A DNA stretch of 64,000 bases from Planococcus citreus (lineage in GTDB: Bacteria; Bacillota; Bacilli; Bacillales_A; Planococcaceae), in NCBI RefSeq assembly GCF_003664125.1, contig NZ_RCCP01000001.1, positions 1,589,422 to 1,653,421 on the forward strand, read 5' to 3'. This document shows, piece after piece, positions 8,320-17,583 of the stretch. Made by a program: the position numbers and the translations under genes. Under the pieces are notes generated by a model. The model worked only from the letters and a program-made list of their open reading frames with translations. It searched no databases and was not told where the DNA came from. The first letter of the stretch is position 1. The number at the start of each line of letters is the position of its first letter.

Positions 8320-9423
8320 ATGAAAATGAAAAACTGGCTTACCCTGATAGCCTCCCTCCTGCTGTCAGGCTGTTCCATGCAGCCTGCCCAGCCAGCTGAG
8401 GATACAAGGAAATATGCACACGGCGTATCCATCGTCGGAAATTCGGTGCTATGGTCCGAAAAAAGTGAGGAACAGCGCAAAGATGGCTGGACCCACGATA
8501 TTTATAAAAAAGAAATCGGCGAAAGCCAGTTCGACACACTTGTTTCCAATCCGGAAGCACAAGAGCCGGTCAGTGCCAGTTCAACCAATGAAACGAGCAT
8601 CATCACCTACGAGGACGGCTATGATTCAAAAAATAATGTTTCCCAGCGCTATAAGCTCTATGATGACAATTGGCAGTTATTGCATGAAGGCACCTTGCTG
8701 GATGGTGGACATTCCGGGCATGCGGCTTCAACTGATGCGCAGCACGTCCTTTTCTGGTCCCACGGCTGGGTCAACGGCGGCGGTGTAAATGACCTCGGTT
8801 CGGGTAAGGAAGTCATCGTCTCCACCGTTTCAGATGATGGAGACGTGTTGCATGACATCAAACTATCGCAAGCAGGTGACCGCGACAGCTGGCCGATGCT
8901 TGCCGCTTCCGACGACAATGCGCTGCTCGTTTGGCAGCAATTCAATGATGATGCGAGCGAAGCCTCCCTCCGTTTCGCCGTTTATGACCCAAAGGCAAAC
9001 GAACTGACCGTCGCGCCAACCGAATTATTACCACAAGTGGAATTTTATATTTACAGCGTTTCTTATGTACCCGAAGCACAACAATACGTCGTCGCTGCCC
9101 AGACAGATCAAGGCGGCACTTTATCATTGCTGTCAAAAGAAGGAGAACTCCTCGACCAAATCGATTCCCCCCGCCTGGTCCGGGAAGCCGCCCCTGCCAT
9201 AGAAGGAAATACCTTGGTTTTCCCGCAGCTGCCCGCGAATTATTTCACAGTCCATATTTCGGATGATCAGCTCCAGTTGAATTCTTCTAATTCATTGGAT
9301 ATCAACTGGGGAACGTCCGGTACCACCGGCGTGTTCCTCGATGACCGCCGTGTGTATTTTGCGACTTTGGACAAGGAAGGCTTGCAGGAAGTGACGGTGG
9401 AGTTGGACGAAGCAGCTCAATAA
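8320..9423 (+). CDS. Lipoprotein of unknown function
   Basis: A 367-residue predicted lipoprotein with a short signal peptide and the lipobox LLSGC (Cys18). The mature part is rich in beta-strand patterns with repeated aromatic, Asp and Gly turns (for example SWPMLAASDDNALLVWQQF and QYVVAAQTDQGGTLSLLS). That suggests a propeller-like or other all-beta repeat fold, but I recognise no family. The start is ATG 8320 or ATG 8326 (AAAGGCGG fits the second better). It follows the polysaccharide locus on the same strand but behind a terminator, so a link to it is only positional. Confidence 0.7.
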   Translation: MKMKNWLTLIASLLLSGCSMQPAQPAEDTRKYAHGVSIVGNSVLWSEKSEEQRKDGWTHDIYKKEIGESQFDTLVSNPEAQEPVSASSTNETSIITYEDGYDSKNNVSQRYKLYDDNWQLLHEGTLLDGGHSGHAASTDAQHVLFWSHGWVNGGGVNDLGSGKEVIVSTVSDDGDVLHDIKLSQAGDRDSWPMLAASDDNALLVWQQFNDDASEASLRFAVYDPKANELTVAPTELLPQVEFYIYSVSYVPEAQQYVVAAQTDQGGTLSLLSKEGELLDQIDSPRLVREAAPAIEGNTLVFPQLPANYFTVHISDDQLQLNSSNSLDINWGTSGTTGVFLDDRRVYFATLDKEGLQEVTVELDEAAQ

Positions 9424-9435
9424 TTCCACGTACAA

Positions 9436-9480
9436 AAATAAGGAGTCATCCCCAAGCAACTTAGGGATGACTCCTTATTT
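9436..9480. terminator. Bidirectional terminator
   Basis: A perfect stem (AAATAAGGAGTCATCCC and its complement), A-rich on the left and T-rich on the right, sits between two convergent genes. Confidence 0.9.
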
Positions 9481-9503
9481 ATTTTGTCCAGGCACTTGCC
9501 GTT

Positions 9504-10409
9504 TTAAAGGATCAACAGCAATGCCGGAATGGTAACGATGCTCGCCAAGGTGCTGACGAACATTGCGCTCGATACCATGTCCGGGTTCATATTGAATTTG
9601 ATGGCCAAAAGCGTCGTCGTGGCAGCCGCAGGAGTTGCCGCAGAAATGAGCAGCACTTTCGCTTCCAGCGCCCCTCCCGGATACAGCCAGGCCAGCAGCA
9701 CGAACGCGATTGCCGGGAACGCGGCCAATTTCAACACAGCCGCCGTCCCGATGAACTTCAGCACGGTCTTGATCTGAATCGATGCCAAGGTAATTCCGAG
9801 CAGCGTCAATAGCACCGGCACCGCCGCCTGCCCGAGCAATCCCGTGGCATTGCCGAGCGCCTCAGGCACCCCGATTCCCGCTATTTTCAGAACCAGCCCG
9901 ATTGTGATGGCAATAAACCCTGGCATGCGGATGATGGTAATGAAAATCGCTTTCTTCGAAACATCATCATGGTTTGAGGCATAAAAGATGCCAGCCGAAT
10001 TCATCAGCAAGGATTGCATGACGACGTAAATAATGGCGATCGCCATCCCCTCGTCCCCGAAAGCGAAAAACACGATCGGCAAGCCGTAATTCCCGGTGTT
10101 CGGAAATGCGCTCGCGAGCATCATCGTATTGCGATACGACAGAGTCCACCCAAATACGATTCCAAGAAGCTTAATGAGCACCGCAAAGAGAGCGAATAAC
10201 AATACGGCAAACAGCACAATTCTTCCTAAATCCCCTAAGTCCAATGATGACGTCGTGACGGAATGGAAAAATAAGGCCGGGCTGAACACGTAGATGCACA
10301 AATCCGACACCGGCTTCTTTTCGATGTCCATGAATCGGCCAACAAAAAAGCCGATGCCGAGCAAAATAAAGACCGGCAAAATGACATTGATGATTTCACT
10401 GACAATCAC
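9504..10409 (-). CDS. AEC family permease (auxin efflux carrier/malate permease type)
   Basis: A transporter of about 301 residues with around ten hydrophobic segments. It has the AEC hallmarks: PNTGNYGLPI in the fifth helix region and a C-terminal half with AATPAAATTTLLA and FVSTLASIVTIP. Bacterial AEC proteins include malate and other carboxylate permeases, which suits its position directly downstream of a 2-hydroxycarboxylate transporter. GTG at 10409 is preferred over the GTG three codons earlier because GGAGAG (10418-10423) then has an 8-base spacing. It ends at a shared terminator. Confidence 0.85.
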   Translation of the reverse strand: MIVSEIINVILPVFILLGIGFFVGRFMDIEKKPVSDLCIYVFSPALFFHSVTTSSLDLGDLGRIVLFAVLLFALFAVLIKLLGIVFGWTLSYRNTMMLASAFPNTGNYGLPIVFFAFGDEGMAIAIIYVVMQSLLMNSAGIFYASNHDDVSKKAIFITIIRMPGFIAITIGLVLKIAGIGVPEALGNATGLLGQAAVPVLLTLLGITLASIQIKTVLKFIGTAAVLKLAAFPAIAFVLLAWLYPGGALEAKVLLISAATPAAATTTLLAIKFNMNPDMVSSAMFVSTLASIVTIPALLLIL

Positions 10410-10470
10410 GGCGTTCACTCTCCATCAGAAAGAGGGAAAGGATTTCTCCCCTCCCTCAGATTATAATTAA

Positions 10471-11778
10471 TTAAATGAAAAACGGTATAAATATACTGGC
10501 CAATAATAAGATCAACGCGCCGCCGAGACGGGACGAAATTTGCGCAAATGGCATCAATTCCATGCGTCTTGCCGCAGACAGTACCGCGACATCGCCGGTT
10601 CCGCCCATATTTGCCATGCATAGCCCTGCAGTGATGGCCGCTTCGATCGGATAGAAGCCCATGAATTTCCCGACGACTCCTGCTCCAACGACGGCACCAA
10701 TCACGACTGCCAAGACAATGAGCACGTATTGAATGCTCAAGGCATTCAGCACGGCTTCGAGATCCGTATACGCGACCCCAATGCCCACTAGCAAGGCGTT
10801 GGTCCAGTTGCGCGCCACGAACTCATACCACTGGCTCGCGCCTTCTACGATAATTTCCGGCATGACATTGGCGACTTTCAGCGCTGCCACCAAAATGATC
10901 ATGATGGCGTACGGATGAAGCGGGATAAAATCACCCAATAGATTCCCTAAAATATAGAACGACACCGCAGCCAAGACGCCGATTCCCATTTTCGCCAAAT
11001 CGTAGCTAGGCGTTTCTTTTTTCTCGTAATGGAAATTGCGGATCAACTGGCCATTTCCCGTCAGGCTCGGGTATTTATTGCCGATCATGTTCAACACACT
11101 CGCCAAGATGATGGCGAAGACATTCCCGAGCGCCAAAGCTGGGACGAGTATCGATAAATAATACCCAGGTTCATTGCCAAGCATTTCGGAATACACTTGG
11201 GACATCGGCACAGCGCCTGCGCCCATGCCTCCCCCCATGATCGGCATGGCGATCACGAGCACTGCTTCTTGAACGCTGAATCCTAGTACCATACCGACTA
11301 AGGCAGCCAGACCCACCGCTCCTGCCACCGCAGCAAGCAATGGCAAGGCGTAGCGGACGCCCGCTTTTACCAAGATCTTCGATTCCATTCCTAAAATACT
11401 GCCGGTAATCAAAGCCGCAATATAGAAGTTGAGGAAATCGCCATCTTTCATGAATTCCGTAATCCCCGCCGTTGTGCTTTCAGGCATAAGACCACTATAG
11501 ACCATATAGGCGGATCCGAAAATAGCGACAATCGCGCCGCCTCCAAGGAATGTGCGGACGATCGGCATATGATTGCCGAACCATCCCAATAATTCACCGA
11601 GCACCATGGTAATGAGCAAGGCACCGATCATGCCGGCCGGCAAGTTTTCGGTATACATCGCATAAATCGCAATGGCTGCGAAAACCCCGAACCATAGAAT
11701 CGGCACATTGAAAATCGTGAATTTGTCTTTCAAATTTCTCGCCGGCAACTGCGGCGGAACCTTATTTGTTTCCTTCAT
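10471..11778 (-). CDS. 2-hydroxycarboxylate transporter family symporter (CitS/MaeN type)
   Basis: A 435-residue sodium- or proton-coupled carrier for malate, citrate or lactate-type acids. It has about eleven transmembrane helices and the two characteristic re-entrant loop motifs: GGGMGAGAVPMS in the first half and ANMGGTGDVAVLSAA in the second. An ATG with GAGGTG upstream opens the operon, and the AEC permease follows 61 bases later. Regulation by carbon catabolite control is suggested by the cre-like site just upstream. A CitA-type two-component system lies about 1.6 kb away. By analogy with B. subtilis MaeN/MalKR the substrate may be malate, but sequence alone does not fix it. Confidence 0.88.
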   Translation of the reverse strand: MKETNKVPPQLPARNLKDKFTIFNVPILWFGVFAAIAIYAMYTENLPAGMIGALLITMVLGELLGWFGNHMPIVRTFLGGGAIVAIFGSAYMVYSGLMPESTTAGITEFMKDGDFLNFYIAALITGSILGMESKILVKAGVRYALPLLAAVAGAVGLAALVGMVLGFSVQEAVLVIAMPIMGGGMGAGAVPMSQVYSEMLGNEPGYYLSILVPALALGNVFAIILASVLNMIGNKYPSLTGNGQLIRNFHYEKKETPSYDLAKMGIGVLAAVSFYILGNLLGDFIPLHPYAIMIILVAALKVANVMPEIIVEGASQWYEFVARNWTNALLVGIGVAYTDLEAVLNALSIQYVLIVLAVVIGAVVGAGVVGKFMGFYPIEAAITAGLCMANMGGTGDVAVLSAARRMELMPFAQISSRLGGALILLLASIFIPFFI

Positions 11779-11815
11779 CGTTGGACACCTCGTTTTCTTG
11801 AGCTTGCGCTATTCA

Positions 11816-11829
11816 GGTAAGCGCTTTCA
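11816..11829 (-). promoter_or_regulatory. Catabolite-responsive element (cre, CcpA site)
   Basis: On the minus strand TGAAAGCGCTTACC matches the cre consensus TGWAANCGNTNWCA at 13 of 14 positions. It is centred about 45 bases before the transporter start, so it should lie at or just downstream of the promoter, where CcpA represses. Confidence 0.7.
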
Positions 11830-12162
11830 ATGTATTTCATATTTTAGACAAATTTCAGACAACTTCTAGTTTATGAAAGTATTGGTTTTATTGTAATTAA
11901 AAAAAGCAGCCGAAAAAGAATTGGTTGCGGATGGTAGGTATTTCCCGAAATAACGATGGAGAGATCTTTTGATTGCTTCATTCTATGTTTCTTTTTAAAG
12001 AAACAAGTGAATATAAATAGGAAATATTGTTTTTCGGTCACGGGGCTTTTTCAGAAAAAATTCCAGTAGAGATCGGTTCAAAACAAGTCGGTATTTCAGG
12101 CATTTACCAGCTAGGATAGTCCACACACTCACAATTGGCTATGTTGCTAAGGAGGATGATAC
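11830..12162. other. Divergent intergenic region
   Basis: The gap between the transporter operon and the hydrolase gene. It is AT-rich and must hold both divergent promoters, but I see no convincing -35/-10 pair. A short palindrome, TATTTCCCGAAATA, lies at about 11939-11952. No gene is seen. Confidence 0.4.
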
Positions 12163-13233
12163 ATGATGAGCCATACGCAAGAAGAGCTAACCGCACGATT
12201 ACAGGAAAATACGACACATTCAAAAAAAGAGAAATTAGCTATCATTAATAAGGAAATTCCTTTTCAAGAAGGCAGCCGAGGTTTAGACCCCCGAGTAAAA
12301 GAATTCCTTACTACCGAAGCTGATCCGCACGGCAGGCGCCCGCTCGAAGTCGATGACCTGGAGATTACCCGCAAGAGAGTGGAAGTAAATAACAAAGATT
12401 TAAGCAACGGAATTCATTCAGAAACCTCGGAAATATCCATGGAAGGCCGCAAAATCCCTTTAAATATTTATAACCGCACCTCAGAAAAAAAGCCGGTCCT
12501 CATTTATCTTCACGGAGGCGGTTTTTTTGAACGCGATATGGATGTCATGGAAAATATCTGCAAGTTTTTGGCACAGGAGGCCAATTCAGTAGTGGTCGGG
12601 GTGGAATATCGCCTTGCGCCGGAGCACCCTTATCAAGACGGACTGAACGACTGTTTTGAAACTGCCCGGTATATTTATGAAAACCCTGAAGAGTTTCAGA
12701 TTGACGTCGACCAAATGGGAATTGTGGGAGATAGTGTCGGGGGCAACTTGGCGCTCGGAGTCCAGCAGCTAAGTTTAGAGGCACCATGGGAATGCCGTTA
12801 CCTTGGGATGCTTTGCCCACTGGTGGATTTATCGGATGTATCAAGAACTTCCTGGAACATAAAGCATTACGATATGTCGAAAGATTATGAATTGATTCGC
12901 CAGGAGCTGGTGACCATGAAAGATTCCCTTAGTTTCATTCAGACGCTTTATCTGACTAATCTAGAAGATGTGTTTCTGCCGCTTGTTTCACCGCTATTGC
13001 GCCACGATAAAACCAAGATGCCGCCACTCACGATGATCACGGCAGAGTTTGATTTTTTGCGTATTCAAGGAGAAGAGTTTTCCGCCCAACTGCTCGAAGC
13101 AGGAATTCCAGTCCGTCATTTTAAATACAAGGGGATGGATCATGCTTTTGTCAGAAAGCTCGGCTACTACCCTCAAGCAGCCGATGCGGTCAAAGAAGTT
13201 TCCCGGCATTTTTTAGAGGTGCTACAAAAATAA
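12163..13233 (+). CDS. Alpha/beta hydrolase, hormone-sensitive-lipase family esterase
   Basis: A 356-residue serine hydrolase of the bacterial HSL (family IV) esterases. Visible: the oxyanion-hole motif HGGGFF (residue 117 onward), the nucleophile elbow GDSVGGN with Ser191, Asp297 in AEFDFLR and His327 in GMDHAF. The N-terminal ~90 residues form the variable cap. There is no signal peptide, so it is intracellular, acting on acyl esters of unknown identity. AAGGAGG lies 7 bases before the ATG. It sits alone between the carboxylate transporter operon and the sensor kinase operon, with its own terminator. Confidence 0.85.
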   Translation: MMSHTQEELTARLQENTTHSKKEKLAIINKEIPFQEGSRGLDPRVKEFLTTEADPHGRRPLEVDDLEITRKRVEVNNKDLSNGIHSETSEISMEGRKIPLNIYNRTSEKKPVLIYLHGGGFFERDMDVMENICKFLAQEANSVVVGVEYRLAPEHPYQDGLNDCFETARYIYENPEEFQIDVDQMGIVGDSVGGNLALGVQQLSLEAPWECRYLGMLCPLVDLSDVSRTSWNIKHYDMSKDYELIRQELVTMKDSLSFIQTLYLTNLEDVFLPLVSPLLRHDKTKMPPLTMITAEFDFLRIQGEEFSAQLLEAGIPVRHFKYKGMDHAFVRKLGYYPQAADAVKEVSRHFLEVLQK

Positions 13234-13255
13234 AGGCTTTTCAAATTTATGACAT

Positions 13256-13300
13256 CAAAGAACCCGGCAAGCTTTTAAGATAAGCTTGCCGGGTTCTTTG
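13256..13300. terminator. Long bidirectional terminator
   Basis: A perfect 19-base-pair stem (13256-13274 with 13282-13300) ends the hydrolase gene and the convergent two-component operon. Confidence 0.85.
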
Positions 13301-13337
13301 TGATTACACATGAAAATAAAGCACGGCTTTGATGCTT

Positions 13338-14054
13338 TTATAGATATGGATCGAGGCGGCTGGCACCTTGGGGATTTAATCGGTATTGATAGATGGGCCT
13401 CCCTACCCCGTAGGTCAAGTCTTCCTGCAAATAGCCGATAGCGCTGAGGAATTTCAAGTATTTCCGGACGGAGACCCTGGAAATATGAGCCGACTGCGCC
13501 AGTTCATCTGTCGAAAATACCGCGGCTTCGTTCGACAAGATCACTTGCCGGAGGGTCTGCAAGGTCGTTTTGGTCAGCCCTTTTGGCAAGGTTTGGACAG
13601 TCGTTGACGCCGAAACGGGCGTCTGTTTTCTGCCGAGCAGGCTGTCGATTTCCTGCTGGCTGATTTGTTTATTATCGTTCAATTTATGAAAATTATTTTG
13701 GTATTGCAGTAGTGCTTCCTGGAAACGGTTGAACTCGAAGGGCTTGATCAAATAATCGGAAGCCCCAAGCCTTAAGGCGTGCTGGATTTGCTGGATTTCA
13801 GAGGCCGCCGTGATCAAGATGACGTCGAGATCCTGCTGTTGTTCGCGGAGCATCTGCAAAAATTCGATGCCGGTGAGTCCCGGCATATGGATGTCGAGCA
13901 ACACCAAATCGATGTCCGACTCCGCGAGGATCGCGATGGCCTGCTGGGCGTTTTCGGCGGCGCCGATCACCTCAAAGCCGTCCATGCGCCCGACAAATTG
14001 CCGGTTCAAGGCAGCCACCATCGGGTCATCTTCTACTATCATTACCTTAATCAT
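13338..14054 (-). CDS. Response regulator of the CitB/DcuR/MalR family
   Basis: A 238-residue regulator. The receiver domain (residues 1-120) has the acidic pair in MIVEDDP, the phosphoacceptor Asp in LVLLDIHMPG and the Lys in YLIKPF. The C-terminal part has a helix-turn-helix of the CitB type (ELAQSAHISRVSVRKYLKFL). The start is the ATG at 14054, which overlaps the kinase gene by 8 bases and is preceded by AAGGGGTG. It likely controls the nearby carboxylate transporter operon, as DcuR/MalR do in other species; this is inferred from position. Confidence 0.88.
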   Translation of the reverse strand: MIKVMIVEDDPMVAALNRQFVGRMDGFEVIGAAENAQQAIAILAESDIDLVLLDIHMPGLTGIEFLQMLREQQQDLDVILITAASEIQQIQHALRLGASDYLIKPFEFNRFQEALLQYQNNFHKLNDNKQISQQEIDSLLGRKQTPVSASTTVQTLPKGLTKTTLQTLRQVILSNEAAVFSTDELAQSAHISRVSVRKYLKFLSAIGYLQEDLTYGVGRPIYQYRLNPQGASRLDPYL

Positions 14055-15660
14055 CTGTTTCACCCCTTGCTTCATACGGCAGCACCAACTCGAAGGTCGT
14101 GCCTTCGTTTTTCTCGGAGACCACTTCAATCGAGCCTTCGAGATGGTCTACGCTATTTTTCACCAAATGCAATCCGAATCCGCGGTGGTAGCCTTCCTTG
14201 CTGGAGACGCCTTTTTCGAATATTGTTTCCTGCAATTCCTCGTCGATCCCCGTTCCTGTATCGCTGATCGTGATTGTCAGCAATTCATCGATATAGGAAA
14301 ATGCGGCGTGCACCCGCTTGTGTTGGGTCTCTTGGACATTATCGATCGCGTTGTCGACCACATTGCCGATGATTGTGATCAGCTCGTGCGTGACCGCGGG
14401 ATCGTCCGGTTTTGGGATATCGGTCTCGCAGCTGATCATCAGTTCCACTTGTGCTTCTCTCGCAAAACTGATTTTCCCGAGGATAAAGCCGGCCAGCACC
14501 GGATCCTTGATGGAACGCGTCACATTGCCGACTTCCACGGCCTGGTGGTCGACCAATTTTGCGATAAACTGCGACACTTGCTCGTATTGCTCCATTTTAA
14601 TCAAGCCGAGCAAGACATGCAGTTGATTCATGAATTCGTGCGACTGCGCCCGCAAAGTTTCCGCATACATCTCGACGCCGGTCAATTGTTCGGCAAGCAA
14701 ATCGATTTCCGTCTTGTCCCGGAACGTCACCATCGCGCCGATCACTTGGCCATTTACCAATAAAGGCACTTGGTTCGACAAGATCGACAGGCCATTAAGC
14801 TCCTGCTCTTCATCCAAAACGGTATGTTTTTCAAGCAATACACGGTGCGTCTTGAGGCCTGGCAGAAAGTCATGGATCTCCTTGCCGATCGGCTCACGGC
14901 CCGTGAAGCCCGCTTTTTCGAACAGCTCTCTCGCCGACCGGTTGGCGAGCATGATGCGTGAATGTTGGTCGATCGCGATGACACCTTCGTAAACGGAATG
15001 AAGCATTTGGTTGCGTTCTTCATGGATGCGCGCAATTTCGGGAGGCTCTAGCCCGAACAGGCTCTTTTTGATATATCGCGCCAAGTACAATGCGCCGATA
15101 ATGCCGAACAATAAACCGCTTAACGAACCAATCCATAGCGTCTTTTGGTTTTGCCCGATCGCCGCTTCCACTTCCTCTAAGGAAATACCGACTGCGACCG
15201 CGCCGATTTGTTTATCGTCTTGATCAAACACCGGCGTGAACGCTCGGACCGATTGCCCGAGCGTCCCTTCCGCACGCGACGTGTATTCCTCGCCTGCTAG
15301 TACACGGCGTTCATCGCCCCCGGCAAACCCCTTGCCGATATTGTCCGGGTTCGGATGCGATTTGCGGATGCCGTCCATGTCCATGACGACGACAAACAAC
15401 ACGTCTGCGGCTTGTTGCACGGCCAACGCATAATCCTGTATATTCGCTTCCGCCGCTTCCCTCTCCAAGCCTTGGCGAATCACTTGCGACTCTGCGGCGG
15501 TGCGGGAAATGCTGACGGCCTTATCTTCCAGCTGCTGCTCGATCCGGTCGCCCGATGTATCTGCCACCAGCAGATTGGTAATCACGAGCGACACCAACAC
15601 CACCAATAGCACAAACGAGATAATGATTGTACTCAATTTAAATCGTGACAAAAACGCCAT
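14047..15660 (-). CDS. Sensor histidine kinase of the CitA/DcuS/MalK family
   Basis: A 537-residue membrane kinase for C4-dicarboxylate or citrate-like ligands. Order: a first transmembrane helix (~residues 10-32); an extracytoplasmic sensor domain with the family phrases SHPNPDNIGKGF and GTLGQSVRAFTPV; a second helix (~170-190); a PAS domain; the H-box RAQSHEFMNQLH; and an ATPase domain with VVDNAIDN, SDTGTGI and GFGLHLV. The start is ATG 15660, four codons inside the longest frame, with GAGGTG just upstream. It is transcribed first in the operon and translationally coupled to the regulator. Confidence 0.9.
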   Translation of the reverse strand: MAFLSRFKLSTIIISFVLLVVLVSLVITNLLVADTSGDRIEQQLEDKAVSISRTAAESQVIRQGLEREAAEANIQDYALAVQQAADVLFVVVMDMDGIRKSHPNPDNIGKGFAGGDERRVLAGEEYTSRAEGTLGQSVRAFTPVFDQDDKQIGAVAVGISLEEVEAAIGQNQKTLWIGSLSGLLFGIIGALYLARYIKKSLFGLEPPEIARIHEERNQMLHSVYEGVIAIDQHSRIMLANRSARELFEKAGFTGREPIGKEIHDFLPGLKTHRVLLEKHTVLDEEQELNGLSILSNQVPLLVNGQVIGAMVTFRDKTEIDLLAEQLTGVEMYAETLRAQSHEFMNQLHVLLGLIKMEQYEQVSQFIAKLVDHQAVEVGNVTRSIKDPVLAGFILGKISFAREAQVELMISCETDIPKPDDPAVTHELITIIGNVVDNAIDNVQETQHKRVHAAFSYIDELLTITISDTGTGIDEELQETIFEKGVSSKEGYHRGFGLHLVKNSVDHLEGSIEVVSEKNEGTTFELVLPYEARGETDD

Positions 15661-15798
15661 GATGCACCTCATTCTTTGCTGCGGAAAAGTTCTTGTAAAC
15701 AGATGTTTCTACTATAAGCCAAAATTTCAATAAAGAAAATCGTGGAAATGAACCAAAAAACAGCCGCAATATTTGCAGCTGCTCGTCTTGGCGAGGAT

Positions 15799-16416
15799 TC
15801 AAGTCGCAATCCCCACAGACTTGTTTTCATACTCTGCATTTCCCAGTGCTTTGACGATAAAATGCGCCACGTCTGCGCGCGGAATGGTTTTCGATTTACC
15901 CGGAACGCCTTCTTCAGATTCACGGTACTGCCCGCTAAAGGAATCATTGGTCAAGCCCATCGGCCGGACGATCGTATAGGTCAGTCCAGCTTCTTGAATG
16001 GCATCGACAGCGGCGCGGTGATCGATGAGCACCTGCTTCAGCACGCCCATCATCAACTTTCCGCCAATGCCTGGGAGTTCATCGTTAATTCCTGCAGATG
16101 CCGTGTAAACGATGCGCTTGACGCCATGCTGTTGCATGCCAGCCACGATATTTTTCGCCATCGTTTGCAGATCCGCTGACTTTTTCATCCCTTGATTCGA
16201 GCCCAAACAGGATACGACCGCGTCATGGCCGGCAATCGCTGCGGCCACTTGTTCCACGTGGAACGCATCTCCTTGCACTACCGTTAACTTTTCACCGGTC
16301 ACTTTCAATTTGTCCGGCGTACGTACAAACGCCGTCACTTCATAGCCTTGCTCCAATGCTTGCTTGACGACCGATTGGCCCACGCCGCCCGTCGCCCCGA
16401 ATATGATGATTTTCAT
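15799..16416 (-). CDS. NAD(P)-binding oxidoreductase (NmrA/SDR-like)
   Basis: A 205-residue atypical short-chain dehydrogenase with the N-terminal Rossmann motif GATGGVGQ and the phrases VVSCLGSNQG and RIVYTASAGIN, as in NAD(P)H-binding flavin-reductase or NmrA-like proteins. Residues TIVRPMGLTN match the usual substrate-pocket region. The substrate is unknown. ATG 16416 is preceded by AAGGTG. A degenerate parS-like palindrome lies inside the gene (16250-16265). Confidence 0.75.
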   Translation of the reverse strand: MKIIIFGATGGVGQSVVKQALEQGYEVTAFVRTPDKLKVTGEKLTVVQGDAFHVEQVAAAIAGHDAVVSCLGSNQGMKKSADLQTMAKNIVAGMQQHGVKRIVYTASAGINDELPGIGGKLMMGVLKQVLIDHRAAVDAIQEAGLTYTIVRPMGLTNDSFSGQYRESEEGVPGKSKTIPRADVAHFIVKALGNAEYENKSVGIAT

Positions 16417-16458
16417 CACGCTTCACCTTGCTTTCTTATGAGTTGTCGAGCTGTCGAA

Positions 16459-17424
16459 TCAACGAGATTCCACGCGGTCCGAAATGACTTTTACGGCTTT
16501 CACGAATTCCGCAACGAACGCTTCCCGGTCCACACTATGCAACACATGGACGTTCGGCTTTTCGCCTGTCCGGTTCGTGAAATCCACTACCGTCGCACCC
16601 GCCGTAATGCCTTCGAGTGAAGCCTCCACAAAGCAATCCTGCCCTTCAAACAACTCCGGTTTTAATAAATACATAACCGCACAGACGTCGTGGAAATGCA
16701 GCACCTGGTCGTAATTCTCCTCATGAAAAGGAGTTCTCTTAATAACATCCAAATAATGCGTAACAAGGCCGTACGCTTTTTCCGCAAATTCCGTCCCGAT
16801 AGCCAAAATGCTCTTAGTTTCCTCAAGCGTCACGAATGCTTTATGTGTCACGTCCAAGCCGCTCATGACGACCGGAACGCCCGAGCGGAAGACGATTTCG
16901 ACTGCGTGCGGATCGACATAGGCATTGAATTCAGCGGACGGCGACATATTGCCGCCGACTGCCGCTCCACCCATCCACGAAATGCACTCGATTTTCGGCT
17001 TTACTTCCGGATGCGCCAGCAATAAGGCCGCCACATTCGTCAGAGGGCCCGTTGCCACGATGGTCATTTTCTCCTCGCTCGCCAGCAAAGTCTCGAGCAT
17101 CGCGGTCACGGCCGGCCGTTCGCTCACTGGCAAAGTCGGAGGCGGAAACTCAACATTCCCAAAACCACTCTCCCCGTGGATCTCTTCCGCCATCTCGAGC
17201 TCGCGGAACATCGGCTGCTCCAAACCGCGCGCCACTTCAACCTGTGCACCGATATAACTGAGGAAGGTGCGTGCATTATAATTCGTCTTGTCCTGCGAAA
17301 TATTCCCCGAACACGTCGTCACTAAGCGCATATCAAAGAATTCCTCATGCGCAAACGCCAAAGTCAGCATCATCGCATCGTCAATTCCAGGGTCTGTATC
17401 GATCATTATCGGCAATCTGGCCAT
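16459..17424 (-). CDS. Inosine-uridine preferring nucleoside hydrolase
   Basis: A 321-residue nucleoside hydrolase that cleaves ribonucleosides into base and ribose. The calcium-binding signature DTDPGIDDA is at residues 9-17, GPLTNVA is in the middle, and the substrate-site stretch NAYVDPHA and the FHDVCAV His-Asp pair follow. No transporter gene is adjacent; the NAD(P)-binding protein gene lies 42 bases downstream and may be co-transcribed. Confidence 0.88.
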   Translation of the reverse strand: MARLPIMIDTDPGIDDAMMLTLAFAHEEFFDMRLVTTCSGNISQDKTNYNARTFLSYIGAQVEVARGLEQPMFRELEMAEEIHGESGFGNVEFPPPTLPVSERPAVTAMLETLLASEEKMTIVATGPLTNVAALLLAHPEVKPKIECISWMGGAAVGGNMSPSAEFNAYVDPHAVEIVFRSGVPVVMSGLDVTHKAFVTLEETKSILAIGTEFAEKAYGLVTHYLDVIKRTPFHEENYDQVLHFHDVCAVMYLLKPELFEGQDCFVEASLEGITAGATVVDFTNRTGEKPNVHVLHSVDREAFVAEFVKAVKVISDRVESR

Positions 17425-17529
17425 CCCTCAAAACCACCTTTTCTCATCTATTGGTTTTGATTTTACGCTAGTCGGGGCTTGGAGTGAAATGATAGCGCAT
17501 GTCTTCATTCGTCACTAAGCTGTATATAA

Positions 17530-17570
17530 TACAAAAAGAAGCAATCCAAGTTGTTAAACTCGATTGCTTC
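17530..17570 (-). terminator. Terminator of the DUF4230 gene
   Basis: GAAGCAATC and GATTGCTTC pair. On the minus strand a T-run follows. Confidence 0.75.
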
Positions 17571-17583
17571 CTGCTTATTTTTA

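Noticed and set aside
11939..11952. TATTTCCCGAAATA as a possible Noc-binding site
   Set aside because: The known Noc site has a CCCGGG centre; this palindrome lacks two bases of it.
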